From: Ophiodon elongatus
Taxonomy: Eukaryota; Chordata; Actinopteri; Perciformes; Hexagrammidae
Length of the DNA stretch: 64,000 nucleotides
NCBI GenBank assembly: GCA_016806645.1
Contig: JACSYO010001808.1
Span: 1,247,501-1,311,500 of the forward strand
Direction: 5' to 3'
Of this stretch, positions 11,891-24,469 are shown piece after piece. Numbering within the stretch: position 1 is the first letter of the stretch; each line of letters opens with the position of its first letter. The translations under genes and the position numbers were made by a program. Below the pieces are notes generated by a model. The model had not been told where the DNA came from, ran no database searches, and worked only from the letters and a program-made list of their open reading frames with translations.

Positions 11891-14800
11891 TTCTGAACAG
11901 CTTCAGGTCGGCTCACTCGCTCCACAGGGAGAGAAAAGACAAACAGAAGTGAGATCAAAGGTCAGCGGTACAGTTTAGACTTCACCGAGGAAACAAATTA
12001 TGCTCATAAATACGACTAAATGATAAATAATCCTTTCCTGGACCACCGCTACTTCCTGTTGGAGCGGGAGATCAGCTTCACCGCCCACACAGCTCACACT
12101 CTTTGGCTTTTGTAGGACAGCAAACACGTGACACAATAATGTAATAAGGTAAGCTTCACTTAAATACAGGAGAGGCGTATTAGATATTTTTATGGCTTAA
12201 AAAGAATGCATAATAACGTGCTGGTGAAATTGCCTCTGGGAGTTGGATATGAGTGTAGGAGGGTGGCAGAGGATTGTACATGTGAAAGAAAAAAAAAATC
12301 TTCCCCTCGCCGTGTTCCTGAGCTCAGATAAGCCAACATTTCCTCCCTGTTTGGGTTTATTTTCCTACGGCTTTAGAGTCGGGCTTCGTATCCCACGCTA
12401 CAAAGCCTGTGCTCAGTTGAAACCGTAGCCATCTAAAACCTGGACTAGTAGTGTCCTCTTGCATGACCCCCACCTCCAGTGTTGACCCCACTAGCTGATA
12501 CCCCCCGAAGTACACAGGAAGCATCTACACCACCGTGAGAAGTACATGTACTAACTACGGAGTCACTGCATGCTCCACATTTTGCAGATATGGAGATTAA
12601 AAATCGGTGTTGTTTCTCTTCGTTAAGACTTTTGCTTAATAGCTGAAAGAAGAAATGAAGAAAAAACTGGATACTCTGAAATCTTTCATTTTAGCTGTTG
12701 TTTGATCCATTAATGATATACAAAAAAACTGATTAGTTCAGCTTTGAAGCCTCAAGTTTAGTACGTTAATGTTTTCTTGGAGTAGGCGAATAATACTAAT
12801 AAAACTTCAAAGAGTACCTTAACTGTGGTCGATCTGGGGTAACCTGGGAATGGCGTGGGTGCAATCTCACATATAAACTGGTATTTTCTTTTTTCTTTTT
12901 CCTGTTGCTGAGGAAAATAAACCACCGTGGAGCCCCTTTCCCCCTCAGGCTCTCTCCCACGTTTAACATGTTATCCTCGACATCTGTAATAATAAGGGGT
13001 CATTTGTTGTGATTACGGCTTTTATCTGCGACCTGCATCTTACATCCACAACATCCTCTCCGTTACACCTTCCTCCCTGTGCCGGCTTGTTTACACTCCC
13101 AGCGATACACTCTTGTCTGGGGAGGCTGCGCTTAATTCACTGGTACTGTGACGGATATGCATATACAGTAACATTGTACAATAATATACAGTACAGTGAT
13201 AGCTGCAGCAAAATCCATAATGGTGTATTTATCCTGCAGCTGTTATGCTAACGATCTTAAGTGTCCAGCCAGGGACCTTTAATGGGTGTCATTCCCCATC
13301 TCTTAATATTCTCAGGTATTCTATGTAAGTGACACATTTTAGCTAAATGTACCTCATCATTCATGGGCAACCTTCCATTAGCACAGCGTGTATCACTCTG
13401 AAATGAAACAGATCAAAATTCATGTGATCGTAGAGAGTTTGTGTAGTTTGGTCCAGCCGACTCGTCACCGTGCGTCTGCAGCCTCCCAAAAGAAAGTGAT
13501 ATCTTTTGTTGGAGAAATGGAAAACATCGGGGCGTCTCCCAGATTTGGTCTGAGTGCTGAGGAACTGTCGCAGGACGTGACAGTATTTTGCTGGAAGAAT
13601 AATGTAACTCGTCAAAGTGGTAAACAGCCATGCGAGGAGTTGTCCTGCGAGGTGACGAGCTACAGTACCCGTGTCAGAAATGTCTGCGGCCCTGAAGATG
13701 AACTGGCATGAGGATGAAAGTATGTTTTATAGCGGAGAAAAACGTCAGTATCTTTGACGTTTTGAGAAAGAGCATGACAGCAACATAAAGATAACTTATT
13801 CATATTTCTCGTCGTTTCTTTTCGCCCTTATTTTCATCTAGTGTCATGAGCACATTCTGTTGTTTATTAGCTCGTTTTAGTGGTGTTTTTGGTTGTTTAT
13901 GATCTTTATATGCTCATTTGTCTTCATATTTTACTGTTTTTGTCACTTGCACACATTATGAGTAGTGGCTCTCTTTTCCTATATTTTTCTTGCCAGTTTA
14001 ATGTTTTCAGTGAAACCTAGAGAGAAGCATAGCGCTCAGTTCCTTAACTGTACTGCTCTCATATCTTCTTCCATCTCCATTATCCCTTCTTCCACACCTT
14101 AGAACAGATTAGAGCATCGCCTGCTATCTCCATCCAAATCTAACCGGATTAAGGGGATGAAAAGCCACACTTTAACGTTTCCAGACAATTACCTTTTAAA
14201 AACCCACTTCAGTTCAGTTTATCCGCCTTTTTGTTTGTCAAAAGAAGATTTCTCCCACCTTTTCCTCGGCAGATATAAATCAGTGGTAATCAGTGAAGCA
14301 GTGGTGAATCAGAAGGTGGGTAAATCCAGGCAGTAATCATCCCTTAAACTGCCATCGGTATGAACACGGGTGGATTATATTTTAAGCTTTTATTTACCTC
14401 TTAAGAATTCTTATTGCCTTAAGGGTTGGCTCACCCAAATCACACATCAAAATATCCTATATTCCCTCTCTTACCTCCAGTGCTATCTATGCAGATAGAG
14501 TAGTCGTGGTTTTATTTTATATATTCTGGCTGGGAATTCTTTCTCTATTCCCGTACATGGCAGGTTTATCCCCCACGTCTGATTGTCCTGCTCGCTGCAG
14601 AATAAACACAAGAAAAGAAACATTTGTTTGTCTATTTGATACAAAAAAATGTTCAGTTTATTGTAGGAACAATACAACTGGAGATTGAATGCGAGATCCA
14701 GATATGTGGGGTTTGTGATTTACTTCAATAATGTTTATTAACGATAATATTTATATTTAGAGATTATTATTGTACTTTGCCAGAGACACTCAGCATCAGT

Positions 14801-15559
14801 ATCCCAATGTCCTCATTGACAAACACTCACACACACATCCTGGCCATGTTTACACATTCTTGTACTTGAAGAGACTCCATATAAGCACATCTAGCTTCCC
14901 TCTTTTTGTTATACACACCTGTCAGCACATGTAAGTCACACACATTTCTATCAGTATGTTCTCAGATCTATATTGACTTAATTAACTATAACCTCAGCCT
15001 TCAACACTACGTTTCAATTCTCAACCTTCGCCCTAAACTAAACCGACAACATTGACCCAAAAACTAAAAGTGGAAACCTTTGAAGAAGCCTGGTCTCTGT
15101 GATCCCTCCTCTCCTCCAGTGCAGAGAGGGGACATATGCAGGTGGTTTGAGCCAGACAAACAGCCCTAGCGCTACTTCCCTAAACCCCCATAACCATCCG
15201 ACTGCAGACAGTTACCCCCCTTCATTAAATTCCAGCCCTAGGTGAACTCCTTCTTGGCTCAGGCCACTGCCGCCTCCTTCAGCAGCAGCCCAGAGAGAGA
15301 CGGGGGAGAGAGGTGAGGCGGTGGTGGTGGAGGGGGGGGCATCCGCCTTCCCTCATTGTCTCATTCACTTTCCCTGCATACTTAACGCAGCCCCAGCTCA
15401 AGAACAACTTCTACTTCGGCAAACTAAAGTCACAGCGAGGGAAAGGAAAATGAGCAACTAGTACAGTTTATACACTGAAGATAAGCATTGCTGTGTCTTG
15501 ATGCTGCAGCAGCTTCTTTATGGCTTTACAATGATGTAACAACTAAACTGTTTCCTAAA
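11891..15559. other. Long spacer without supported genes
   Basis: No convincing exon. The frame at 13388-13711 (plus, 107 codons) is of ordinary amino-acid composition but has no domain I recognise, and two frames oppose it on the minus strand. The rest is AT-rich, with a short pyrimidine and GGTGG-rich patch at about 15296-15345. Confidence 0.5.
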
Positions 15560-15579
15560 CACACACACACACACACACC
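15560..15579 (+). repeat. Short (AC)n microsatellite
   Basis: Ten perfect AC units. Confidence 0.95.
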
Positions 15580-16212
15580 ACTCGCAGGTCACTGAGATGA
15601 TATCTGAAGCCGCCGAGGTCTTAGACTATATTTGTAATTTCCAACAGTGAGAGGGCAGATTTAGTGAGAGCCTCAGGGCTCTTTATTACTGAACAGACAC
15701 ATAGGTCCACACGTCAGTGAGACAAACATCCTGAATCCTCCTCTGTCCAGTCGCTGTGATGAAACCCACATAATGTAGTCATGGGGTCTTCTTCTTTTTA
15801 GGAAAATTATCTTTTTGGTGCTGTATTGAAGTAATGCTGCTTTATTCCACACTGAACGTGTGATGAACTTTTCCAAATACGACCTTTGACCCTACTAGAT
15901 AATTGTTCTCTTCACTTTTTCTTAACACAATCAATACCTATACCACTTAGCTAGAAGCTGCGGATGTTTATTGTTAATAGACACACAATTAATATATTTT
16001 TTAAACGCTTTCACTCCGTTTTGGGAGAGAGCGAGAGAGAGAGCGTTGCTTTTGAAGTCAGTTTGAAAAGTGAAAAAGTAGACAAACGGCACATCAATAG
16101 AGCAAGTTCAGCAAAGTGAAGAAAATACAAACAGAATGAATGTGTAGTTCACAGCAGGTGGTTTTTCTGTTTCTTGTCTTTTTCCTACAGGCATAAGAAA
16201 CTGTATGGTTAA
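15580..16212. other. Spacer, nothing recognised
   Basis: Mixed sequence with a small GAGAGAGAG patch near 16027-16043. The 67-codon minus-strand frame at 15673-15876 has no domain. Confidence 0.5.
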
Positions 16213-16218
16213 GTGTGT

Positions 16219-16275
<57 letters not shown>

Positions 16276-16391
16276 CCTGATCCTCGCCTGCGATATCTTC
16301 TCTGTGTGTTAGCAAACGCATCGACACGCATCCTTGCATGTAAGACTGTGTGTGTGTGTGTGTTTCATCCTCTCAGGCGCTGAGGAGAGGT

Positions 16392-16431
<40 letters not shown>
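16213..16431 (+). repeat. Cluster of three (TG)n microsatellites
   Basis: (TG)n arrays lie at about 16213-16274, 16347-16363 and 16391-16431, separated by 73 and 28 bp of unique sequence. The 81-codon minus frame across the first reads Thr-His repeats and is an artefact. Confidence 0.95.
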
Positions 16432-16433
<2 letters not shown>

Positions 16434-17339
16434 TATGGATTGGGTCAGTGCAACCAGGCATGTTTTCAAACACAAGCTACCAGTGAGATCAGGGTTCCTA
16501 CACAGGTCTGTCAAGTGTGGAAATGTATGAAAAAAAGGAAAAGTATTGTCTGTGTGCGGGTCTGGGTGGGTTTGGGTATTACACAGGGATCACGTGAAGG
16601 GACGGCACCTTTTGAAAACAAAAAGAAAGAAACGTATTCAGTGGTTTGTTGGGATTTGCTCTTAAGAACTGGGTCGTGGTCATTGGAGTTGTGATCTCTG
16701 GAAGTTATTCTAAATTTGGGCGTGAGATGAGAGTGTTTTGGAGCCGGTGACCCGGCTGCATCCAGGTCCTTCAGCTTTGCTCAATAAGCTGCCAACACAT
16801 CTCACAGGTAGGACGTGGTATCCAACCTCAACCCTGTTTTTGGTTACAAACCAAAGTGTGTTCACAGGACCTGCTATCGAAAACAAAAAGTACACCATAG
16901 GTCAGACTCTGAAGTGGAAAGTTGAATTAAAGTAAACACATTAGTATGTTCCATTGTACGGTACTAGTTCTGGGCGTGGTTGCTTGGCTCCGGGCACGGT
17001 GGCCTGCAGCCGAGCTGCTCGTTGCTCGTTGCCTCCAGAGGAGTGAAGAAGAGTTCACAGAACGCTGTTCACTTGTTTATACAAGTTTATTAAAATTTAG
17101 TGTTTTGCATGTCCAAATCTAACCAGATTGGACACTGCTCCTCCTTTGGCCCACAGAAGTACAACCACCAAGTGTGAAGTACATGGGACGGAGGGCTGTT
17201 GAGATAAAAAGAAACAAACACAGACACAGATTTCTTGCTCTTTAGTTGGTTTAACAAATATGTTGCTTTGGAATCTAACTCAGTTTTGTTTGGGCACGAT
17301 AGCCGTCCTTAATCAGAGGTGCCATAAGTGAACAAAACT
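16432..17339. other. Spacer, nothing recognised
   Basis: Moderate-GC sequence with short opposing frames at 16710-16935 and no supported feature. Confidence 0.5.
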
Positions 17340-17508
17340 AGAGCTTTAGTTAACAATTATTTGTTGATCAATTAAATTTTGGGGGTTTTAAAATGCCAAA
17401 GTATGAAAAATGCAGTTTTAAGCTCAATTTGCAGTCTCAAACCTAAAGATATTCAATTTGCTGTCAGGTAAGACAAAGATAAACAGAAAGAAAGTCAAAT
17501 TATGAAGC
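17340..17508 (+). mobile_element. MITE family copy 1, truncated
   Basis: Begins AGAGCTTTAGTTAACAATTA and contains CCTAAAGATATTCAATTTGC at 17442-17461. Both match a teleost interspersed element I recognise, whose ends read AGAGCTGCAAC and whose interior contains AAAGATATTCAGTTTACTGTC. The right terminus is missing or diverged. It is related to the copies at 46793-46886 and 53164-53405. Confidence 0.6.
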
Positions 17509-18284
17509 ATTTACAACGATGTAAATACAGAATCAAACACTTTTCTTTGCACACAAACTCAGTTTGGTTATCGAGGATCGTTCCTCCACACTGAATAATC
17601 AAACAGCAAACTGCCACCTTTCAAGCTCACAGAAAGTGTTTGATACTCAAACCATAGACATTTCAGACCAAGTATCACTTGAACACATTTCCCATAAGCC
17701 CTGCTTCTTCCTCTCCTGATCAGGACAGCCATGTTGGAAGTCGTTCACTCCTTCCTCCATCTGCTGTCTCCAGAAGCTCTAAAGTCTTCATCTCGGTTAG
17801 CTCTGGAAGAACAGCGCCCTCCTCCTGTTTTGTGCCGTAAAGCAGTCCAGCAGGTTTCCCTCCAAATCTGAACAGGTGGCTCATGATGAAAAAATAGTGT
17901 GCAGACTGTTGGGCAGACTGACAGCTCTTCCTTATCTTTGTTGTAATGCACCGGAATGTATTTCCTAATGACTACATACTACATACATATGAAATGAATC
18001 CTAGTTAATGTGGCATCAGGTAGAAGCAGAGTCGATCTGGCCCCAGTGCAGCAGCTTAAACACTGCAGAAACACTTCAAAATGTTCCCATAGAGTTGCAT
18101 TGAGCCGAGTGTTTGAGAGCAGAGGGGGACTTTAGCACACCAGATGGACTCTGTCACGCTCCGGCTCGAGGCCTATCTGCCGGCCTCAGAATTTCATTAG
18201 TAGCTTGGCCCCGGTCGCAAGTTTGAAGAGCATAAGAGGTTCGATCAAAGGATTAGCAGCACATCTGAAGCAACAAATGGTCCA
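17509..18284. other. Spacer, nothing recognised
   Basis: Mixed sequence with one 68-codon minus frame at 17745-17951 and no further sign of coding potential. Confidence 0.5.
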
Positions 18285-18328
18285 CTTTTTTTTTTTTCTC
18301 CTCCTGCTTATTTTTTTTTTCTTCTTTT
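18285..18328 (+). repeat. T-rich pyrimidine tract
   Basis: Two T-runs of about 12 and 11 bases separated by a CT-rich spacer. It produces Phe-rich and Lys-rich frames on the two strands that are not genes. Confidence 0.85.
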
Positions 18329-21304
18329 CGCACCCTCCCACCTCCACAAAGTGCTCAGACCTGGCCAAAATAGAGGAGGGGGGTAGGAATGTGTGGCAAC
18401 ACAGACATGCAGCAGGGTCTGCTTGTCCAAAATCATTAAAATGTTAACATAATAACAATATAGAGCTACTATTGTGTTAAAAATGTCAGTATGGATGATA
18501 CAATTCTTTGTTTGGCATATTGCAAAAATGTCATGTTCATTTCCTTTATCCATCACGATCCATGCACCAATATCTAAACATGGAATTATCAACATAAACT
18601 GATTAGATTTAGCTATTTTAGCTCATAACTATTTGTCCCCGTGCTGAGTGCTTTAGTAGTGTCTGACTTTCTTGCTTGGGAATAAAACATTTTTTCCCCA
18701 GTATCATCTTAATTCACTACAAAGTGACGTTTTAATGCGGATGAAGCTTAACGTGAACGATGCGGGGTAACGCGCCCGTCAGCAAGGCATCTTAACCCTT
18801 CGTTGTGATTGGTTAAAAGAAGGGGGCGGAGGTTAAAATCTGCCTGCATTTCTCAGGTCGATCAACGTGAGCAGACTTCTCTGGGCTGCTTGAGTTGCTT
18901 GAGTGCATCGCTTGGTAACAGTGTGTCCGGTATTTATTTTTTTCTCCACGTCCCTCCTCCTCTATTTGATCAATGAACTCAATTAAAGCCATGTCCTGAG
19001 GTTCCTCTCTTCTTCTCCTGCCTTCTCTCTCCAATGATGCATCACACGAGCCACACCTGACACCTCCACCGGCCCCCCTAAAACTCTCCTCAATAAATAA
19101 GAGGGGCATGGCGGGATCACCCAGGCCTGCTGTTCCCCTCTACCTCTCCGTCTTCCCTCCCCAACACTCACACTCTCCCTTCCTAACAGCTCCAGCGCCC
19201 AGCCTCCGTCTGATTCCTCTTCGCAAGGGTAGCCTCTAATAGATTCCCCCAGCTCCCATGTATTATTAATGCTTACTGCTCTCCAAGGTGGCAGTGACAA
19301 ATAGGGAGCAAAATTCACTGACTAGCAGTGAATGTACTTTTTAGTCATGCTTGAGCTTCCCCTAGTCCATACTGCTGCCAGTTGGAAGATTTCTCTCTTT
19401 TCTTCCCCTCCCCTCCCCTCCTCTCGCTCTTCATCTTTCTTCTTCTCTACTTTTTCACCAGGAGCGTGGAGAAGTTGACCACAAAAGAACTCAAAAGGGA
19501 AAATCCCTCTCAGGAAACGCTCCTGGGAGTTCAGCGTAGCATACAGAAGGTGGAGAGAAAAAACATGTTTGAGTTATTCTTTTTTTCTCTTGTGGAGGTA
19601 TTTTCTTTTTGTGTGCTATGAATGCATAAGACTTCAATTACTACTTGTGCTTCCAAAGGCCTTTTTAACATAGAGCAAGATTTTTAGGACTACTAAAAGT
19701 AGTCACGGAATAATTGACAGCATACAAGGCAAATTTCATCCAGCTTTAATGCGGCAGAAATCCTTTCATTCCCGTCTGTGATTGATTCAGATGGGCTCAG
19801 ACAAACACAACGAGTGATGTCATACATGATAAAAGCTCCAAGGAAACGTTGATTACCTCGTGGTTACCTGCCGCGACAGCGACGCGGGTATTGTTTTCTC
19901 TGTGTGAGTTTCCGGGTGTGAAAAGGCTCTGATGAACCCACGATGATAAACTGTGAGCTGGTGAACACGGCTATGAAGAGAGTGAATAGTACTACCGGCT
20001 CCCCTTCTCAATCCAGGGAGGGTTGCATCTGTTACATGTTGAAACTCTGATCCTCACCTTGTCCTTCTGCAGCGTGAAACCTTATGCGACGGTTTTGCAA
20101 ATGCATAGTTGTTTGTTTGTGACACACTTTCTGTCAAAGGGCCTGTAGCTACACTCGGTGATGGTGAAGTCTCACAGTTACATGGGGATGAAGCGGAGGC
20201 ACGTAACAGACTCCTTCTCCGAGCTCCACAGTTCACAACCACCCTCGAGGGACAGCATGTACAGAGGTTAACCCAGATTTGTGTGTCTCTCCGGGCCTTC
20301 ACCTCTCCCTGATGGCCTACCTGGATGTGACAGAAATAGGAGCAACAAAAACAACGCTCTGTTTGCCCTCTGAAAAACAGCTCGGCTCACAACAGATCAC
20401 ACGTTCCTGACCCGTCACGCTCGTTCACAGATGAGACAGACTTACCTGGAAGTGGTTGTCTGAGTCTCGCTTTGTGTTTGAAGGAAAACTCGCTGACGAA
20501 ACATATGTCACACGGTCAACACCTTTTATCCCGTGTGCCTCCTGGTGCTGTGAGGGTGTTTATTTACCCCGCAGTGTGAGATGGAGCTTCACCTGTGGAG
20601 CCGCACAGGGAATGAAACCTTTACATGTGACTGTAATGCGTTTTTAAATTAAGAACAAACTGTGTTTCTTTAAGCTTTACAGTTTGGAATTTTTACTTTT
20701 TGTCTGATTGCTCATGAGCCCAATTTTCTTAAACAGCTGTGTAGCTTGTCATCCTTGAGTAAAAAATGTTGTTTTTATCTGACGGGCTTAAAGCTTCAAA
20801 GGTAACCAGAGAAAGTGAAATCCCAAATTCAGAGACATTGGTATTAATAATAAGATGCTCAGCTCCTTGTCTCCTTCCTGGACATTCAGAAAGGCGTCAG
20901 GTTGTGCACAGATGTGGACAGTCAAATAAAACTTAGAACCCTGAACCTTGGCAGTGTTAGAGCCTTGTTCTACATGATAGTACGAGAAGAAAAGCAGAAG
21001 AAACAGTCTTCGGCTTTAACAGATATATTGTATTTGAAGTGAGCAGCGGCAGACCTTTTGTTCACAGCGTATTCAAATATGTTGCCTGTGAAAAGAAAAA
21101 AAAGGTCCGTGCATTTAATATGAACCTGTTAATATCTGTTTGATGAAGGTTTAACACGAGCGCACCTCCCCTGACTGTGTGGAGGCATCGTTCACAGGTT
21201 GGCGCTGGTTAAGTTGAAATAAGTAATTAGAGCGGTGGGTCAAACCTTTTATGAACAGTTTGGAGGATGAGGGTGCAGGGTTCGGTGCTCTCTTGTCTCC
21301 GAGA
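18329..21304. other. Long spacer with one promoter-like patch
   Basis: No exon recognised. Around 18800-18835 an ATTGG (CCAAT on the other strand) lies 15 bp from GGGGGCGGAGG, a GC-box-like word, in locally CpG-containing sequence. This could be a minor promoter or chance. Pyrimidine-rich sequence at 18950-19200 gives opposing 98 and 111 codon frames that look spurious. Confidence 0.45.
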
Positions 21305-21353
21305 ACCCCCCCCCACCCCATCCTCCTCCCAGCCCCTCCCCTCCCTCCCCTGC
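21305..21353 (-). repeat. C-rich tract, minus-strand G-quadruplex potential
   Basis: C-runs of 9, 4, 3, 4, 4 and 4 bases separated by short loops give several possible quadruplexes on the minus strand. Confidence 0.65.
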
Positions 21354-21419
21354 CTTCGTCTTCATTCGCAGAGCGCCGTGACGCGAGAACCCACTCTACA
21401 GCTGTTCCCCTGTTGATCA

Positions 21420-21790
21420 ATTAAAAACATGCTTTGGTGAAATAATTAGCTGACATTTGCTCCTACTTAACAGATGTTTCTGTGGATTCTGCCTGTAAAA
21501 AGTACAGAGGTGGAGGAAAGGGTGTGTGTGTGGTGATGTGTGCGTAGTGTCGGAGGAGGGGGAGAGGTGGGGGGCTTTGCACATCTTCTGCACACAAAAA
21601 AAGGTTCTCCTGCTTCATTTCAAAGTTGTGTACATCTTTTAATGCAATTATGAGAGGTGGGCCCTTCGCTGAGATGATTTGAATGCTAATTTGAGCGTTG
21701 ATCATCATAGTTAACCATCGTTTACATAATTACACTGTAATTAGCATGCCATTACAGCAATATTATTGGCATTAAGCAATTAATTAAACC
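21420..21790. promoter_or_regulatory. Candidate conserved non-coding element, TAATTA-rich
   Basis: Homeodomain cores TAATTA occur at 21443-21448, 21727-21732 and 21738-21743, with an AATTAATTAA run near 21778-21788. Nearby are an AGCATGCC word and ATTACAGCAATATTATTGG. The flanking sequence is complex. A G-rich patch at 21510-21575 splits the block in two. The texture is that of developmental enhancers near transcription-factor genes. Confidence 0.45.
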
Positions 21791-22007
21791 CAAATATGGA
21801 TTGTGGCATTGTTTGTTTGCTTGTTTGTGTTTGTCTGTGCTTCCATAATCATATATTTTTTTGTTTTGAACCAAACCAAATCCAACGCTCCTGTGCTTCG
21901 ATTTCTCAAACAAGTATTTTCACTTGGCTACTTTCGACTGCCTTTGAAGGCTCCTGGAGTTGGAATATTGATTTGGATACCACCTAGAAAACAAAAAGAA
22001 ACAGTAT

Positions 22008-22010
<3 letters not shown>

Positions 22011-22053
<43 letters not shown>
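22011..22053 (+). repeat. (TG)21 microsatellite
   Basis: Perfect TG array. Frames on both strands that cross it are artefacts. Confidence 0.97.
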
Positions 22054-22055
<2 letters not shown>

Positions 22056-22099
22056 GTGTGAGAATCACAGAAAGTGATTACCCAACACAGTGTCCTCCT

Positions 22100-22545
22100 T
22101 CTTCATCATCATCATTAATCAAATAAATAGGCTCACATCCCCTCATCCTCTGCATGACATCTTCAGCAGCCAGATGAAATTCCCTCTCCAGAGTGAGGAT
22201 AACACACCCGGGGAGAGAGGTTGAGGAGGGAGGAGGTGCGGAGGGAAGTGCAGCCTCCCTAATGGCGGACGGCTTGTCAGGATTAGGGCAACGGGGGCTG
22301 TAAAATCTACGCCTGATGAGGTGACTAGCTCTCCCTCTCAGCTCCAGCGCCTTACAGATTTGCCCACCTCTCCGGAACTTTCTCCCCTCGCGTTGCCGCC
22401 GCCGTGCTTGGTTGCCGCTCTCTCTGTCTCTCTCCTTTTTTGAAGTCCACTTTTGAGTGCATGCTTCGATGCCATCCATCCCAGCCCCCCAACTTTATGT
22501 TTCAGGCTAAATTGGCTGATTTCATTACCGTTCGGATGGAGATTG
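22100..22545. promoter_or_regulatory. Candidate conserved non-coding element
   Basis: Complex sequence with a TGGCGGACGG word, TAATGG and TGATTTCATTACC. A 133-codon minus-strand frame (22078-22479) spans most of it, but it is Arg/Ser/Pro-rich, shows no domain and has no agreeing splice signals. A long UTR or coding exon is possible but unsupported. Confidence 0.3.
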
Positions 22546-22546
22546 T

Positions 22547-22572
22547 GGAGGGGGGCGAGGGAGGGGGGGGGC
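22547..22572 (+). repeat. G-rich quadruplex-prone tract
   Basis: G-runs of 6, 3 and 9 bases with short loops lie within 26 bp. Confidence 0.6.
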
Positions 22573-22951
22573 TTCTTTTGGATTCTTAAAGCATTAAAAG
22601 AGAAAGAAGAAAAAAAAAGCAGCAGTAGGATGTCAGCACAGGGTGAAGCAGGTGCAAAAGGTTTAACCGTTGCCAGCCGAGACGCCAGGCCGACTCTGGC
22701 AGCTAATCCCCGAGGTATTTAATGAACTTTTTCTCTTAAACCGCCTCCGCTAATACTCAGAGGCCGCGCTCGTACACGTAGCAAGAGCACTGGAAGCCAC
22801 GAAGACGACGATAACGTTTTTTATACCTGTAATGGAGGTTTTAAGACGGAGGTCCTCTATTTGGAAAAGGGATGATTTGAATTTGCAGCTCTCTTCAAAC
22901 CTCGGGCTCGTCTGTTTTTTTATGAGGAAAAACACTCAAATATAAAAAGTG
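22573..22951. other. Spacer, nothing recognised
   Basis: An A-rich patch near 22600-22620 is followed by CpG-containing mixed sequence with no supported feature. Confidence 0.45.
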
Positions 22952-22976
22952 TATTATTATTATTATTATTATTATT
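22952..22976 (+). repeat. (ATT)8 microsatellite
   Basis: Perfect trinucleotide array. Confidence 0.95.
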
Positions 22977-23117
22977 GAGAGGTGGATTGCTAAACCGTTT
23001 TGGGAAATCCAGTGAATATGTTCTCTCTGTGATGCTTGCAGTGCTGGAGATATTTGGGCTCCCTCTAACCTTTTTTGTAGTGTTATTTTCATGATTTTCA
23101 TCTATGATTTATTAGCT

Positions 23118-23136
23118 GCACACACACACACACACA
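23118..23136 (+). repeat. Short (CA)n microsatellite
   Basis: About nine CA units. Confidence 0.9.
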
Positions 23137-23429
23137 GTAGAAAAACACAAAGAAACACATACGCCAAAGGAAAGATCTCACGAGAAAGGTTGGCTGTCAG
23201 AACAATTGGGAGTGCTGGAAAATAAAGCTTCCTCGCTGACGAATTACCTTTCTGCCTTTAATTCCGGAGGTTTTACTCAAACATTAAGTGAACAGGCAGG
23301 CAGGAAAGAAGACAAAAAAAAGCATTAAGATATCCCGAGGCTATTTCTTTTTGCTCCAGACGTAGAGAAACAAAATGAACTCCCAAGTTCAGGTTGAGGC
23401 TCAGCTTAGCCTCGAGGTTCTTCCAACGA
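23137..23429. other. Spacer, nothing recognised
   Basis: Unique mixed sequence between microsatellites with no exon or element. Confidence 0.5.
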
Positions 23430-23505
23430 ATGTGTGTGTGTGTGTGTGTGTGTGTGTGTCTGTGTTGTGAGGAGATTCGGTCTGATTCTCCCTTCCCTCT
23501 TCTCT

Positions 23506-23578
<73 letters not shown>
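23430..23578. repeat. Inverted TG/CA microsatellite pair
   Basis: (TG)15 at 23430-23459 is followed after 51 bp by (CA)34 at 23511-23578. The two arrays are reverse complements, so a transcript or extruded strand could form a 30-bp stem. Long Cys-Val and Thr-His frames here are artefacts. Confidence 0.95.
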
Positions 23579-23581
<3 letters not shown>

Positions 23582-24469
23582 CTACCCATCCTGCAATAAA
23601 TGAAGTGACAGGACAATTTGCATTACAGTCCTTGACTTGAGCCCAGCATTCACACAGACGAACAAATTACATGTATGCGCACACATGCACTCATTCATCA
23701 TAATGAGCATAAAATCAGCACTTGGTTTCTTTATTTTACCTTACACGTGTTCTCCGTCTGACACCATGAATATGTAGCTGTGGGTTTTTATGCGCAGCAA
23801 TATTCAGCGAAAAGGGGGCGGGCGGGGGGGGTGTTGGTGTTTATGCCCGTTTGTAGTCATGTGTCACGTCTAGTTTGGATCTGTCGGGTAAAGCCTCGGG
23901 GTCAGGTGTTAGGTTCAACACTTGTGCAGAAATCAGGATGACCTGTACAGCCTCGGGGCTGCAACACCAAACACAACAAACTGACAGAGTCGGGGCGATA
24001 GCTCTGCCAGGGTGGAGCCACGAGTGGAGCAAGGCATTCATCTGGAGTCTGCAGGTTCAGGGTGCAATCTCTCGGCATCATAAATGGATGTGAGGTGTTG
24101 TTATTTTCTGAATACAGGTGTTAGTGACATCACTGAGGATGTCTTTGAGTTGTCCCATCATGCTAAAGACTCCTGGTTATTGCTGTCGGATTTAATGCCT
24201 CGTCTGTGATTGAAGACGTAAAACAGCTTTTCACAACCGCTTTTGTAGCTTTAACAAAATAAATACAATTGCATGACCTAAATTGACTAAAAGTAGATTA
24301 AATCAAGTTTAAATTCATACAATTTAGACTGAAATGGACAATAATCAAATGGTAAAAAAACGACTGGGTTTTTGTCCAAAAACCCGAAGCTAAATCGAAA
24401 TTAAATGTCACATCTTCCAAAGCATTCGCACTGTGTCATGATCTGAAACGCGGCGACAGAGAGCTGTGG
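23579..24469. other. Spacer with a G-rich patch
   Basis: A G-rich quadruplex-prone stretch lies at about 23813-23832. The segment 24000-24075 looked slightly tRNA-like but fails on inspection. AT-rich sequence follows at 24230-24400. Confidence 0.5.

Noticed and set aside
13388..13711. 107-codon plus-strand frame of ordinary composition
   Set aside because: No domain, no agreeing splice signals and two opposing minus-strand frames; not strong enough to list as a gene.
18186..18260. tRNA-like B box GGTTCGATCA
   Set aside because: No matching A box at the right distance and no cloverleaf stems.
22078..22479. 133-codon minus-strand frame
   Set aside because: Arg/Ser/Pro-rich with no domain, starts in complex non-coding-like sequence and has no consistent splice sites.
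23511..23578. CRISPR-like or other direct-repeat array
   Set aside because: All dense direct repeats in the window are simple microsatellites without spacers; the host is a vertebrate.
23990..24075. Possible tRNA-derived SINE head
   Set aside because: A GGTTC word and an upstream GTGGAGC word suggested a tRNA-like promoter, but stems do not pair and no tail or duplication is visible.
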